From: Oscillibacter valericigenes
Lineage (GTDB): Bacteria > Bacillota > Clostridia > Oscillospirales > Oscillospiraceae
NCBI RefSeq assembly: GCF_021531315.1
Contig: NZ_JAFBIQ010000001.1
Coordinates: forward strand, 1-64,000
Length of the DNA: 64,000 nucleotides
Reading direction: 5' to 3'
In this document: piece after piece, positions 5,865 through 14,854 of the stretch
Numbering within the stretch: position 1 is the first letter of the stretch
Layout: each line of letters opens with the position of its first letter
Notes under the pieces: generated by a model
The model's database searches: none
What the model was told of the DNA's origin: nothing
Seen by the model: the letters and a program-made list of their open reading frames with translations, nothing else
Position numbers and translations under genes: made by a program

Positions 5865-8333
5865 ATGAAAGACTTTTCCTCCCGCTACTGTGCCGCGCGC
5901 CGCGCATGCATCACGCGGGATTTCGCAAGACTGAATCCGGAGCAGCGCCGCGGCGTGCTGACGACCGAGGGACCGCTGCTGCTGCTCGCGGGCGCGGGCA
6001 GCGGCAAGACGACCGTGCTCATCAACCGCATCGCCAATCTTTTGACCTATGGCCGCGGGAGCGACTGCGAAGAGGTCCCTTCGGGCGCGACGGAGGAAGA
6101 CCTCGCCTTCCTTGAAGGCTATCCTGCGCAGCCGTCCGCGGACGAGCGCCGTCGGATGCGCCGCCTCTGCGCGGTGGAGCCGCCCGCCCCGTGGCAGGTG
6201 CTCGCCGTGACCTTTACCAACAAGGCGGCAAAGGAGCTGCGCGAGCGCCTTACGGCCTTTGGCATTGCGGGTGCGGGCGACATCTGGGCGCTGACCTTCC
6301 ACTCCGCCTGCGTGCGCATTCTGCGCCGCGATATTGATAAGCTCGGTTTCTCCAACGACTTCACCATCTATGACACCGACGACTGCAAGCGCGTGGTGAA
6401 GGACATTCTCAAGGAGATGGAGCTGGACGAAAAGACTTTTTCTCCGCGCGAGGTGCTCTCGGTCATCTCCAAGGCAAAGGACGAGCTGCTCTCGCCGCAG
6501 GATTTCTCGAAGAAATGGGCGGGCAGCGGAGACTGGAAGCGCGAGCGCATCGCCAAAATTTATGCGCGCTACGACCGCATCCTCTGCGAGGCGAACGCGC
6601 TGGACTTCGACGACCTCATTCTTCACACGGTGCGGCTGCTGCAAAACGAGGCGGAGGTGCGGGACTACTACCGCCACAAATTCCGCTACATCCTCATCGA
6701 CGAGTATCAGGACACGAACCGAATGCAGTACGAGCTGGTGCGCCTGCTTGCAGATGGACACCGCAACATCTGCGTCGTCGGCGACGATGACCAGAGCATC
6801 TACCGCTTCCGCGGTGCGGACATCTCGAACATTCTGAACTTTGAAAAGGAGTATAAGGGGACGCGCACCATCCGCCTCGAGCAGAACTACCGCTCGACAC
6901 AGAATATCCTTGACGCGGCGAACGCGGTCATCAAAAATAACCTCGGGCGCAAGGGCAAAACACTATGGACTGACGCTGGCAGCGGCGAGAAGGTGACCGT
7001 CAAGACCACCTTCAACGAGCAGGACGAGGCGAATTTCGTCGTCTCGGGCATGATGACGGACTTCAACCGCGGCAAAAACTGGCGCGACAACGCGGTGCTC
7101 TATCGCATGAACGCGCAGTCGAACGCGCTGGAATACGCGCTCAAGCGAAACGGCATCCCGTATCAGGTCGTCGGCGGCATGAAGTTCTTCGAGCGTGCCG
7201 AGGTCAAGGATATGCTGGCCTACCTTGCGCTCATCAACAATCCTGCGGACGATCTGCGCCTGCGCCGCGTCATCAACACGCCATCACGCGGCATCGGCAA
7301 TGCAAGTCTTGAGCGCGTACAGACGATCGCTGCCGAGCAGAATGTGCCGATGATGAGCGTGCTGCGCACGGCGGGGGACCACGCAGTGCTCAAGACCGCT
7401 GCCGCGAAGCTGGAGAAATTTGCCGCCATGATCGACGCGCTGCGCGCGAAGGCGGCGGACATGGACCTGCTGGACTTCTACGACCTTGTGTGCGAGCAGA
7501 CGGGCTATACCCGCGCGCTGGAGGACAAGGGCGATATGGACAGCCGCGGACGGCTGGAGAATGTGCAGGAACTGAAATCCAACATTTACGCCTTTTTGGA
7601 GAATGAGCCGGAGGATGCCACGCTCGCGGGCTTCCTCAATGAGATCGCGCTCTACACCGACCTCGACAGCGCATCGAGCGAAAACTGCGTGACGCTCATG
7701 ACGATGCACAGCGCGAAGGGGCTGGAATTTCCCTGCGTCTATGTCGTCGGCATGGAGGAGGGGATCTTCCCCGGCAATCGTGCGCTCGGCGACGAAGAGG
7801 AGCTGGAGGAGGAGCGGCGGCTGTGCTATGTTGCCATGACGCGCGCGAAGGAAAAGCTGACGCTCACGAACGCGAAACAGCGTATGCTCTTCGGACGCAC
7901 GACGCCGAATGCGCCCTCGCGTTTTTTGAATGAGATCCCAGAAGAAAATATGAACTGGCTCTCGAAGCCCTCGGCGGAGCCGCGCAGCCGCTTTGATGAG
8001 GATTACGCCGACGGCTACGGCAGCTTCGGCAGAAGCTCGGGCTTCGGCGGCGGATATGGCGGACGCAGCGCGGTGACGACCGGCTTTTCCGGCACGGTCA
8101 CGCGCCCGACGCACCCGAAAAGCGCACCGAGCGCCGCAGCAAAGCCGACTGCAAGCAAAACGGCTTTACAGCTTGCGGCGGGCGATCAGGTCAACCATAA
8201 GACCTTTGGCGACGGCATGGTGCTCTCGGTCGCGCCGATGGGCGGCGACGCGCTCATTGAGGTCGCGTTCGAGCAGGTCGGCACGAAGAAGCTCATGCTC
8301 AAGACCGCCGGCATCCACATGACAAAGAAGTAA
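5865..8333 (+). CDS. pcrA: UvrD/PcrA-type ATP-dependent DNA helicase
   Basis: An 822-residue superfamily 1A helicase that unwinds DNA in repair and clears RecA and polymerase conflicts. Seen in order: 'LNPEQRRGV' Q-motif, Walker A 'GAGSGKT' near residue 45, 'VTFTNKAAKEL' (Ia), 'DEYQDTN' (II), 'GDDDQSIYRFRGA' (III), 'EQNYRS' (IV), 'TMHSAKGLEFP' (V) and 'VAMTRAKE' (VI). About 48 extra residues lie between motifs I and Ia compared with Bacillus PcrA. The last 50 residues ('FGDGMVLSV...') form the Tudor-like RNA-polymerase-binding tail. The start at 5865 follows AGGTGG; an in-frame GTG three codons earlier is possible. Expression is from its own promoter. Confidence 0.95.
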   Translation: MKDFSSRYCAARRACITRDFARLNPEQRRGVLTTEGPLLLLAGAGSGKTTVLINRIANLLTYGRGSDCEEVPSGATEEDLAFLEGYPAQPSADERRRMRRLCAVEPPAPWQVLAVTFTNKAAKELRERLTAFGIAGAGDIWALTFHSACVRILRRDIDKLGFSNDFTIYDTDDCKRVVKDILKEMELDEKTFSPREVLSVISKAKDELLSPQDFSKKWAGSGDWKRERIAKIYARYDRILCEANALDFDDLILHTVRLLQNEAEVRDYYRHKFRYILIDEYQDTNRMQYELVRLLADGHRNICVVGDDDQSIYRFRGADISNILNFEKEYKGTRTIRLEQNYRSTQNILDAANAVIKNNLGRKGKTLWTDAGSGEKVTVKTTFNEQDEANFVVSGMMTDFNRGKNWRDNAVLYRMNAQSNALEYALKRNGIPYQVVGGMKFFERAEVKDMLAYLALINNPADDLRLRRVINTPSRGIGNASLERVQTIAAEQNVPMMSVLRTAGDHAVLKTAAAKLEKFAAMIDALRAKAADMDLLDFYDLVCEQTGYTRALEDKGDMDSRGRLENVQELKSNIYAFLENEPEDATLAGFLNEIALYTDLDSASSENCVTLMTMHSAKGLEFPCVYVVGMEEGIFPGNRALGDEEELEEERRLCYVAMTRAKEKLTLTNAKQRMLFGRTTPNAPSRFLNEIPEENMNWLSKPSAEPRSRFDEDYADGYGSFGRSSGFGGGYGGRSAVTTGFSGTVTRPTHPKSAPSAAAKPTASKTALQLAAGDQVNHKTFGDGMVLSVAPMGGDALIEVAFEQVGTKKLMLKTAGIHMTKK

Positions 8334-8380
8334 CAAGCGGTGCCGCCGCAGCGGTTTGCCCGAAAGCAGAGAAGGGAACA

Positions 8381-8417
8381 GGAGAAGCGCAGAGGTCAAT
8401 GACCTCTGCGCTTCTCC
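8381..8417. terminator. Bidirectional terminator between pcrA and the HAD gene
   Basis: A perfect 17-bp stem (arms 8381-8397 and 8401-8417, loop AAT) lies between the ends of the convergent pcrA and HAD genes. The downstream T-tract is weak, but the stem is long enough to serve both directions. Confidence 0.8.
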
Positions 8418-8440
8418 TTGTACTGTATATGTAGTTCCCT

Positions 8441-9064
8441 TTACAGCATTTCTCCGAAATCATGGATGAATCGGTCGCAGACGAGCGGCATCTCGTCCTT
8501 CGTACCATCGAAAAACGGATCGTACACGCCGATGACGGTCATGCCGCTCTCCTTCGCGCTGCGGCAGGACTTCACGGAGTCATCGAAGAAAATGCACTCG
8601 TTCGGCTTCACACCGAGCAGCGCGGTCGCCCTTTCAAAAATGGCGGGGTCGCTCTTGTCCATGCCAAGCTCCTGTGCGAAAACAACGCGCTCGAAGTATT
8701 GGTCAAGATCATGCACGGCGAGGGCTGTCCTGCAGTGCGCGGGAACGCAGCTCGTGAAGATCGCCATGCGCTCGCCCCTTGCGCGGAGGACTTCAAGGTA
8801 CTCGCGCACATGGGGCTTGAGCGCGACATGGGCATAGTTGTCCTTCGCCAGCTCCATCCACTCCGCCATGATCTCCTCCGGGCTTTCGGAGAGTCGGCAG
8901 TATTCCCTTGTGAACACGGCGGCGAGGGGGAAGATCGTATGCGCCACGCCCTCATAATATTCCTTTGTGTAGGGGAAGCCGCGGCGGGCGAGGAAGGTCT
9001 TGTCCACCTCTGCCCAGATGCCGTTGGAGTCGATGAGCGTACCGTCTAAATCGAAGAGATACAT
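8441..9064 (-). CDS. HAD-superfamily (subfamily IA) phosphatase
   Basis: A 207-residue HAD hydrolase, probably a phosphatase for a small phosphorylated metabolite. All four motifs are present: I 'DLDGTLIDS' (residues 4-12), II 'FTS' (about 102), III the Lys in 'GMDKSDP', IV 'FFDDS' (about 162). A helical cap domain of the phosphoglycolate-phosphatase/beta-phosphoglucomutase type lies between motifs I and II. CAGGAG precedes the ATG. The substrate cannot be predicted, since such enzymes are promiscuous. It is a single-gene unit facing pcrA across a shared terminator. Confidence 0.88.
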   Translation of the reverse strand: MYLFDLDGTLIDSNGIWAEVDKTFLARRGFPYTKEYYEGVAHTIFPLAAVFTREYCRLSESPEEIMAEWMELAKDNYAHVALKPHVREYLEVLRARGERMAIFTSCVPAHCRTALAVHDLDQYFERVVFAQELGMDKSDPAIFERATALLGVKPNECIFFDDSVKSCRSAKESGMTVIGVYDPFFDGTKDEMPLVCDRFIHDFGEML

Positions 9065-9191
9065 GGGAAAAGCTCCTGTGAAAATATTTTTGCAAGGGGC
9101 TTGTCAAACCCCTTGAAGTTTGTTAGGATAGTCAACATTGCTACGGAATACGAGAGTATTCTACCATTTTTTTAACAGGCGGGCAAGTACT

Positions 9192-10118
9192 ATGGAAAAA
9201 AGAAATGTCAAGCAGATCGTTCTGCCGCTCATCACGGCATTTATCTGGGGCAGCTCCTTCGTGGCGCAGAGCCTCGGCGCGGATAAGCTGGGTGGATTCA
9301 CCTTTTCCGCCGCGCGCGCGTTGCCGGCGGCTGTGGCGCTATTTCTTATATGGATGGTCGCGCGGCGCATGAAGCACGAACCGAAGTACACCGCGCAGCA
9401 GTGGAAAGATCTGCTTAAAGGCGGCCTTATCTGCGGCGCATTCATCACGCTCGGCACGAACCTTCAGCAGTTTGGCATTGCGGAGACAAGCGCGGGAAAG
9501 GCCGGCTTTATCACAACGCTCTATATCGTGCTCGTGCCGCTTGCCGGCATTTTTCTCGGAAAAAAGGTGAGCCGCCGCATGATCCTCTGTGTGGCCATCG
9601 CCGTCGCAGGTCTCTACTTTCTATGCTTTAAGGGCGGCGATGGAGCAATGCATTTCGGCCGCGGCGACTTTCTCGTCTTTCTCTGCGCCTTTGCATTCAC
9701 GGGACACATCCTTGTTGTCGATCACTTTATACAGAAGGTGGATGGCGTGGCGCTCTCCTGCGTACAGTTCACTGTGATGGCGGTCGTTTCCGCGGCTTGT
9801 GCCTTTGCCATTGAAACGGTGGATCTCGGTGTCATTGCCGAGTGCTGGTTATATATCCTCTATGTCGGTGTGCTCTCGAGCGCAGTGGGCTATACGCTGC
9901 AGATCCTCGCGCAGAAGGACGGCGACCCGACGGTGGTCTCGCTGCTTTTGAGCCTCGAAGCCTTCTTTGCCGTGGTCTGCGGAGCGCTCATTCTGCATGA
10001 GCGCATGAGCGGCAGGGAGTACCTCGGCTGCGCGCTGATGCTCACGGCGGTCATTTTCTCGCAGCTGCCGGAGAAGAAACGCATGGCGCAGCAGGAGCAG
10101 GAGCCGCCCCGTGCCTAA
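9192..10118 (+). CDS. DMT-superfamily (EamA) transporter
   Basis: A 308-residue membrane protein with about ten hydrophobic segments arranged as two EamA repeats; the first begins 'PLITAFIWGSSFVAQ', the second around residue 165. Such proteins export amino acids, nucleobase analogues or other small metabolites at the cytoplasmic membrane. The start is the ATG at 9192, since MEKRN precedes the first membrane segment; the ribosome site is weak (GGCGGGC). The leader carries two hairpins (about 9095-9117 and 9146-9161), the latter followed by a T-run, which could attenuate the gene. Substrate unknown. Confidence 0.85.
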   Translation: MEKRNVKQIVLPLITAFIWGSSFVAQSLGADKLGGFTFSAARALPAAVALFLIWMVARRMKHEPKYTAQQWKDLLKGGLICGAFITLGTNLQQFGIAETSAGKAGFITTLYIVLVPLAGIFLGKKVSRRMILCVAIAVAGLYFLCFKGGDGAMHFGRGDFLVFLCAFAFTGHILVVDHFIQKVDGVALSCVQFTVMAVVSAACAFAIETVDLGVIAECWLYILYVGVLSSAVGYTLQILAQKDGDPTVVSLLLSLEAFFAVVCGALILHERMSGREYLGCALMLTAVIFSQLPEKKRMAQQEQEPPRA

Positions 10119-10144
10119 CGGTGAACAAAGGGGCTTGATAGCGA

Positions 10145-10783
10145 ATGAGAACAACGAATATCCTGGTCCATGGCTTGGGGCAGAACGAGACTGGCTGGAG
10201 TCTGTGCCGGACAGAATTGGAGAGAGACTGCATAGAAGCCGAGGCGCCAAATTTATATGCGATGGTAAGGGCGAACGAGGCAGACTATGCCGCGCTGCTC
10301 CAAGGGTTTACCGATTACTGCAACGCATTTGACGGACGGCTGAATTTATGCGGGCTTTCTCTTGGCGGAATACTGGCGCTGGATTACGCCAAAAGGTTTC
10401 CCGATCGGGTACACAGCATGATCCTCATCGGCGTACCCTACCGGATTCCCCGCTTTCTCTTTGCGATTCAGAGCGCGGTATTTCGTCTTATGCCGTCCGA
10501 GAGCTTTGAGAAAATGGGGATCGGGAAAAAAGAATTGATCTCTCTTGTCCATTCCATGCGTCATTTAGAGCTTGCGAGTGGGCTGGAGACGATACGGTGT
10601 AAGGTTTTGCTGCTGTGCGGCGCAAAGGACCGTCAGAATAAAAAAGATGCGAAAATGCTGTGCGAGGAGATAAAAGGCAGCTCGTTTCAAATTGTTCGCG
10701 GCGCAGCGCACGAGGTCAATACCGACAACCCGAAGGTGCTTGCGGAGATCATCGGCTCCTTTTGGCAGCAAGTCGAGCAATAG
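10145..10783 (+). CDS. Alpha/beta-fold hydrolase
   Basis: A 212-residue alpha/beta hydrolase, probably a cytoplasmic esterase or lipase-like enzyme. The oxyanion motif 'LVHGLG' is at residues 7-12, the nucleophile elbow 'GLSLGG' (Ser) near residue 71, a candidate acid in 'GAKDRQ' near 158 and the catalytic His in 'AAHEVN' near 187. A cap of about 60 residues lies in the middle. It is more AT-rich with different codon use than its neighbours and has no clear ribosome site, which hints at later acquisition. It follows the EamA gene by 26 bases. Substrate unknown. Confidence 0.82.
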   Translation: MRTTNILVHGLGQNETGWSLCRTELERDCIEAEAPNLYAMVRANEADYAALLQGFTDYCNAFDGRLNLCGLSLGGILALDYAKRFPDRVHSMILIGVPYRIPRFLFAIQSAVFRLMPSESFEKMGIGKKELISLVHSMRHLELASGLETIRCKVLLLCGAKDRQNKKDAKMLCEEIKGSSFQIVRGAAHEVNTDNPKVLAEIIGSFWQQVEQ

Positions 10784-10829
10784 AACGGTTAGCCTGAAAA
10801 AACGGACATCGCAGCCAAATATAAAAGCA

Positions 10830-10857
10830 GCGCCCGCCTCATTACTGAGGCGGGCGC
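10830..10857. terminator. Bidirectional terminator
   Basis: A 12-bp GC-rich perfect stem (arms 10830-10841 and 10846-10857) with loop TTAC, flanked by short A- and T-runs, lies between the convergent hydrolase and brnQ genes and serves both. Confidence 0.85.
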
Positions 10858-10869
10858 TTTGCAATGCGC

Positions 10870-12225
10870 TTAGGCGGTCTTTGAGCCGCGGGTGAAGTGG
10901 ACTGCAAGGCCGATTACGAGGCCCAGCAGCGCGGGAAGCACCCAGAACAGCCCCAGCTTGGCCAGGGGCAGTGTCTCCTTCAGCACTGCGAGGACGCCGT
11001 CCAAATGGCAGGCGGCGCGCAGCGACGCGGGCAGCGCGGCGGCAAAGTCATAGAGCGCGGCGATGAGCGTCAGCGTAGTCGTCCAAACAAAGACCGCGCG
11101 GTCATACTGGAAGAACCGACCGAAGAGGGACAGCAGGATCAGCGTGATGGCGAGGGGATAGAGGAACATCAGCACGGGGACAGAGTAGCCGATGATGGAG
11201 CTGAGGCCGAAGTTGGCGAAGAGCAGCGAAACGAGGCTGAAAACGACTGCCCACACGCGGTAGGTAGGGCCCTTGGGGAAGAGGCCGGTGAAGGTCTCCG
11301 CGCAGCTCGTGATAAGGCCGACGGAGGTCTTGAGGCAGGCGAGCGTCACGGTGGCGGCAAGAATGAACAGCCCCGCGCCGCCGAGGTAGTGCTGTGCGAT
11401 CTGCGCGAGGGTGATGCCGCCATTCTCCGAGGTCTCAAAAAGGCCGCGGCTCTGCACGCCGACCATGGTGACGGCGACATAGATGAGCGCCATCAGCAGG
11501 CAGCTGAAGATGCCCGCGCGAACAGTGCTGCCCGCAACGGCGTCCGGATCGCTCACGCCGAGATCGCGGATGACCTGCACCACCACGATGCCGAAGGCGA
11601 GGCTCGCCAGCGCGTCCATCGTGTTGTAGCCCTCCAAAAAGCCGGTGAAGAAGGGCTGGGAAACATAAGCGCCCTCCGGCGCGACCGCGCTGACGGCAGC
11701 GCCGGGATCAAGCATCGCCACCACGACAAGGATGCCGAGGAAGACCAAGAAGGAGGGATTGAGCACCTTGCCGACCCAGACGAGGATCCTGCCGGGTTTG
11801 AGCGAGAAGAACAGCGCGAAGGCGAAGAACACGAGGGAGAAGATGAGCAGATAGAGCTTCATGTTTCCGTCCTGCGGCAGCACCTGCTCAAGGCCGACGG
11901 TAAACGAGGTCGTCGCGCAGCGGGGGATGGCGAAAAACGGCCCGATGGTCAGGTACAGTAGGCAGGTGAAGAACATCGAATAGGGGCGGCTCACGCGGCT
12001 GCCCAGCTCAAAAAGGCCGTTCGAGCGGCTGATGCCGAGCGCCGCTACACCGAGCAGCGGCAATCCTACGCCGGTTACACAGAAACCAATGATCGCAGGC
12101 CAAATGTTGCTGCCGGCCATCTGCCCCATGTGTACGGGAAAAATGAGGTTACCGGCGCCGAAGAACATACCGAAGAGCATACTGGCAACATAGATGTACT
12201 CGCGATGACTTAGTTTCTGTTTCAT
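10870..12225 (-). CDS. brnQ: Branched-chain amino acid:cation symporter BrnQ
   Basis: A 451-residue polytopic membrane protein of the LIVCS family, taking up Leu, Ile and Val with Na+ or H+. The N-terminal 'YVASMLFGMFFGAGNLIFP' is the family hallmark, and about twelve membrane segments follow. The start at 12225 follows AAAGGAG; a longer frame upstream is a non-coding extension. A 9-bp leader hairpin (GGCTGCGGG / CCCGCAGCC, about 12252-12273) lies right before the ribosome site and could sequester it or pause transcription. It is divergent from hydCBA, and no branched-chain biosynthetic genes are nearby. Confidence 0.93.
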   Translation of the reverse strand: MKQKLSHREYIYVASMLFGMFFGAGNLIFPVHMGQMAGSNIWPAIIGFCVTGVGLPLLGVAALGISRSNGLFELGSRVSRPYSMFFTCLLYLTIGPFFAIPRCATTSFTVGLEQVLPQDGNMKLYLLIFSLVFFAFALFFSLKPGRILVWVGKVLNPSFLVFLGILVVVAMLDPGAAVSAVAPEGAYVSQPFFTGFLEGYNTMDALASLAFGIVVVQVIRDLGVSDPDAVAGSTVRAGIFSCLLMALIYVAVTMVGVQSRGLFETSENGGITLAQIAQHYLGGAGLFILAATVTLACLKTSVGLITSCAETFTGLFPKGPTYRVWAVVFSLVSLLFANFGLSSIIGYSVPVLMFLYPLAITLILLSLFGRFFQYDRAVFVWTTTLTLIAALYDFAAALPASLRAACHLDGVLAVLKETLPLAKLGLFWVLPALLGLVIGLAVHFTRGSKTA

Positions 12226-12251
12226 TTTCTTTTCTCCTTTTCTCCTTTTGC

Positions 12252-12303
12252 GGCTGCGGGCTGTCCCGCAGCCGGCGGATGGGTGTATGGAACATACCAT
12301 ATC
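12252..12303 (-). promoter_or_regulatory. brnQ leader hairpin and palindrome
   Basis: A 9-bp perfect hairpin (12252-12260 with 12265-12273) sits about 25 bases upstream of the brnQ start, and a small palindrome GTATG-GAA-CATAC lies just upstream of it at about 12285-12297. Together these look like a regulated leader (operator plus stem-loop). No T-box or known riboswitch motif is seen. The regulator is unknown. Confidence 0.4.
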
Positions 12304-12400
12304 ATAAAAAGAACAGGAGAACAATCGGCAGAAGCCATAAAAAAAGCGTAAAGAAGGCACATCTATTTAAATAATCAATAAAGAAATTCAGAGAAATGGA

Positions 12401-12430
12401 TTGAAAGAAATGGTTTTCCTACGGTATAAT
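12401..12430 (+). promoter_or_regulatory. Sigma-A promoter of hydCBA
   Basis: TTGAAA (12401-12406), 18 bases, TATAAT (12425-12430), 43 bases before the hydC start. A good housekeeping promoter for a strongly expressed fermentation operon. Confidence 0.75.
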
Positions 12431-12473
12431 GCCGGCAGAACGACATGGCAGAGCCATGCAATGGAGGAAGAAA

Positions 12474-12953
12474 ATGAACGCAAGCAAAGAAAGGGTGCTG
12501 GAGATCCTTGCCGGATATGGGAACGATGGCGCCAACCTGATCGCCATTTTGCAGGATGTTCAGGCGGAGTACAACTACCTGAGCGAAGAAAACCTCACGC
12601 TCATCGCCGATACCCTCGGCTTGAGCGTTTCCAAGGTTTACAGTGTGGCGACCTTCTACGAGAATTTCTCGCTCGAGGCTAAGGGAAAGCACATCATCAA
12701 GGTCTGCGCCGGTACGGCCTGCCATGTGCGCAAGTCCGGCCCGATCTACGACGCCATTTATGAGTACCTCGGCCTGCACGGCAAGAAAAAGACCTCGGAC
12801 GACGGGATGTTCACACTTGAAACAGTCGCCTGTCTCGGTGCCTGCGGCCTCGCGCCGGTCATGACCGTTGACGGTGAGGTCCACGCGAAGATGGACCCCG
12901 AAACGGCGCTCGCGCTGCTCGAGGACATCCGCAAGAAGGAGGCGCAGGAATGA
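12474..12953 (+). CDS. hydC: [FeFe]-hydrogenase subunit HydC (NuoE-like)
   Basis: A 159-residue thioredoxin-like [2Fe-2S] protein of the NuoE family, the small subunit of the NAD(H)- and ferredoxin-using hydrogenase. The four cluster Cys lie in 'CAGTACHVRKSG' (about residues 79-84) and 'CLGACGLAP' (about 120-124). The N-terminal helical domain includes 'YNYLSEENLTLIADTLGLS'. The ATG at 12474 follows ATGGAGG. It is first in hydC-hydB-hydA, and its stop overlaps hydB's start (ATGA). Its role in electron bifurcation follows from homologues such as Thermotoga HydABC and is not shown by sequence alone. Confidence 0.92.
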   Translation: MNASKERVLEILAGYGNDGANLIAILQDVQAEYNYLSEENLTLIADTLGLSVSKVYSVATFYENFSLEAKGKHIIKVCAGTACHVRKSGPIYDAIYEYLGLHGKKKTSDDGMFTLETVACLGACGLAPVMTVDGEVHAKMDPETALALLEDIRKKEAQE

Positions 12954-14851
12954 GCAAGCTGACAAGAGAGGATTTCCGCACCCTGCGCGCGAAGGCAGAG
13001 CATGACCTTGCCCAAAGCAAGGAGTCTCCCGCCATTCTGATCTGCGCCGGCACCGGCTGCATCGCCGGCGGTGCGATGAAAATTTACGACAATTTCAAGG
13101 CCGAGTGCGAGGCGCGCGGGCTGAAGGTCTATGTCGGCCTCAAGCATGATACCGACGAGGAGAAGAGCCTGCACGTCAAGATGAGCGGCTGCCACGGCTT
13201 TTGCGAGATGGGCCCGCTGGTCCACATCGAGCCGCTGGGCGTGATGTACATCCATGTCAAGCCTGAGGACTGCCACGAAATTCTGGGAAAGACCGTGCTC
13301 GGCGGCGAGATCATCGACCGCCTGACCTATCACCTCGACGGTGTGGCCTATCCGCGTCAGGAGGATATTCCGTTCTACAAAAAGCAGCATCGCGTTGTGC
13401 TGGAGAATTGCGGCACGAGCGATGCCGAGGACATTGAAGAGTACATTGCCAAGGGCGGCTACTCCGCCTTTGAAAAGGCTCTCTTTGAGATGACCGACGA
13501 GGAGATCTGCAAGGATATCCTCGACTCCGGCCTGCGCGGCCGCGGCGGCGGCGGATTCCCCGCCGGCCGCAAGTGGGACGGCGCGCGCAAGCAGACGAGC
13601 AAAAAGAAGTACATCGTCTGCAACGGCGACGAGGGCGACCCCGGCGCATTTATGGACCGCAGCGTGATGGAGGGCAACCCCCACAGCGTGCTCGAGGGCA
13701 TGATGATCGCGGGCTGCGCCGTCGGCAGTGACGAGGGCTATATCTATGTCCGCGCGGAGTATCCGCTGGCCGTCAACCGCCTGAAGTCAGCCATCGCCAA
13801 GGCGGAGGAGCTGGGTCTGCTCGGCGACAATATTTTAGGCAGCGATTTCAGCTTCCGCATCCATGTCAACAAGGGCGCGGGCGCATTTGTCTGCGGCGAG
13901 GGCAGCGCCCTGACCGCCTCCATCGAGGGCAACCGCGGTATGCCGCGCGTCAAGCCTCCGCGCACCATTGAGCACGGCCTTTGGGCGGAGCCGACGGTGC
14001 TCAACAACGTTGAGACATTTGCCAATGTGCCGCTCATCATCAAAAACGGCGTGGAGTGGTATCGCGGCATCGGCACGGAGAAGAGCCCCGGCACGAAGGC
14101 ATTTGCCCTCACCGGCAATGTCAACAACACAGGCTTGATCGAGGTTCCCATGGGCACCACCATCCGCGAGGTCGTGTTTGACATCGGCGGCGGCATCAAG
14201 AACGGCAAGAAGTTCAAGGCTGTGCAGATCGGCGGCCCGAGCGGCGGCGCGACCACCGCGAGCGACGAGCACCTCGACCTGCCGCTCGACTTCGATTCAC
14301 TCAAGAGCATCGGCGCGATGATCGGCTCCGGCGGCCTCGTCGTCATGGACGAGGACACCTGCATGGTCGAGACCGCCCGCTTCTTCATGCACTTCACGCA
14401 GAACGAGTCCTGCGGCAAGTGCGTACCGTGCCGCGAGGGCACGAAGCGTATGCTCGAGATCCTCGACCGCATCATCGCCAACGAGGGCACGCTGGAGGAT
14501 CTGGACATGCTCGAGGAGCTTTCCAAGACCATCACCGAAACAGCCCTGTGCGGCCTCGGCCAAAGCGCCTGCAAGCCTGTGCAGAGCACGCTGCGCCACT
14601 TCCGCGAGGATTATCTTCACCATGTGGTCGAGCATCACTGCCCGATCTGCAACGGCCGCAAGCGCCACCTGGAGATCAATGCCGAGCTGTGCAAGGGCTG
14701 CGGCAAGTGCAAGCGCAACTGCCCGATGAACGCCATTTCCGGTGAGATCCGTATGCCGCACACCATTGATACGACGCTGTGCATCCACTGCGGCGCGTGC
14801 TGGGGCGCGTGCCCGTTCGGCGCGATCGACGCCATTGAAGAGGAGGGTTAA
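12950..14851 (+). CDS. hydB: [FeFe]-hydrogenase subunit HydB (NuoF-like)
   Basis: A 633-residue flavoprotein that exchanges electrons between NAD(H) and the iron-sulfur clusters. In order: an N-terminal thioredoxin-like [2Fe-2S] domain ('CAGTGCIAGG', residues about 26-35), the NuoF core with the Gly-rich FMN/NAD site 'GLRGRGGGGFPAGRKW' near residue 195, an SLBB segment, the [4Fe-4S] motif 'ESCGKCVPCREG' near 485, and a C-terminal 2x[4Fe-4S] domain ('CKGCGKCKRNCP', 'CIHCGACWGACP'). The length and domain order match HydB of trimeric bifurcating hydrogenases. It is coupled to hydC by a four-base overlap and to hydA by a 3-base gap. Confidence 0.94.
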   Translation: MSKLTREDFRTLRAKAEHDLAQSKESPAILICAGTGCIAGGAMKIYDNFKAECEARGLKVYVGLKHDTDEEKSLHVKMSGCHGFCEMGPLVHIEPLGVMYIHVKPEDCHEILGKTVLGGEIIDRLTYHLDGVAYPRQEDIPFYKKQHRVVLENCGTSDAEDIEEYIAKGGYSAFEKALFEMTDEEICKDILDSGLRGRGGGGFPAGRKWDGARKQTSKKKYIVCNGDEGDPGAFMDRSVMEGNPHSVLEGMMIAGCAVGSDEGYIYVRAEYPLAVNRLKSAIAKAEELGLLGDNILGSDFSFRIHVNKGAGAFVCGEGSALTASIEGNRGMPRVKPPRTIEHGLWAEPTVLNNVETFANVPLIIKNGVEWYRGIGTEKSPGTKAFALTGNVNNTGLIEVPMGTTIREVVFDIGGGIKNGKKFKAVQIGGPSGGATTASDEHLDLPLDFDSLKSIGAMIGSGGLVVMDEDTCMVETARFFMHFTQNESCGKCVPCREGTKRMLEILDRIIANEGTLEDLDMLEELSKTITETALCGLGQSACKPVQSTLRHFREDYLHHVVEHHCPICNGRKRHLEINAELCKGCGKCKRNCPMNAISGEIRMPHTIDTTLCIHCGACWGACPFGAIDAIEEEG

Positions 14852-14854
14852 GCG

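Noticed and set aside
12226-12400. T-box or other riboswitch in front of brnQ
   Set aside because: The leader is short and lacks the conserved T-box antiterminator sequence; only a simple hairpin and a small palindrome are visible.
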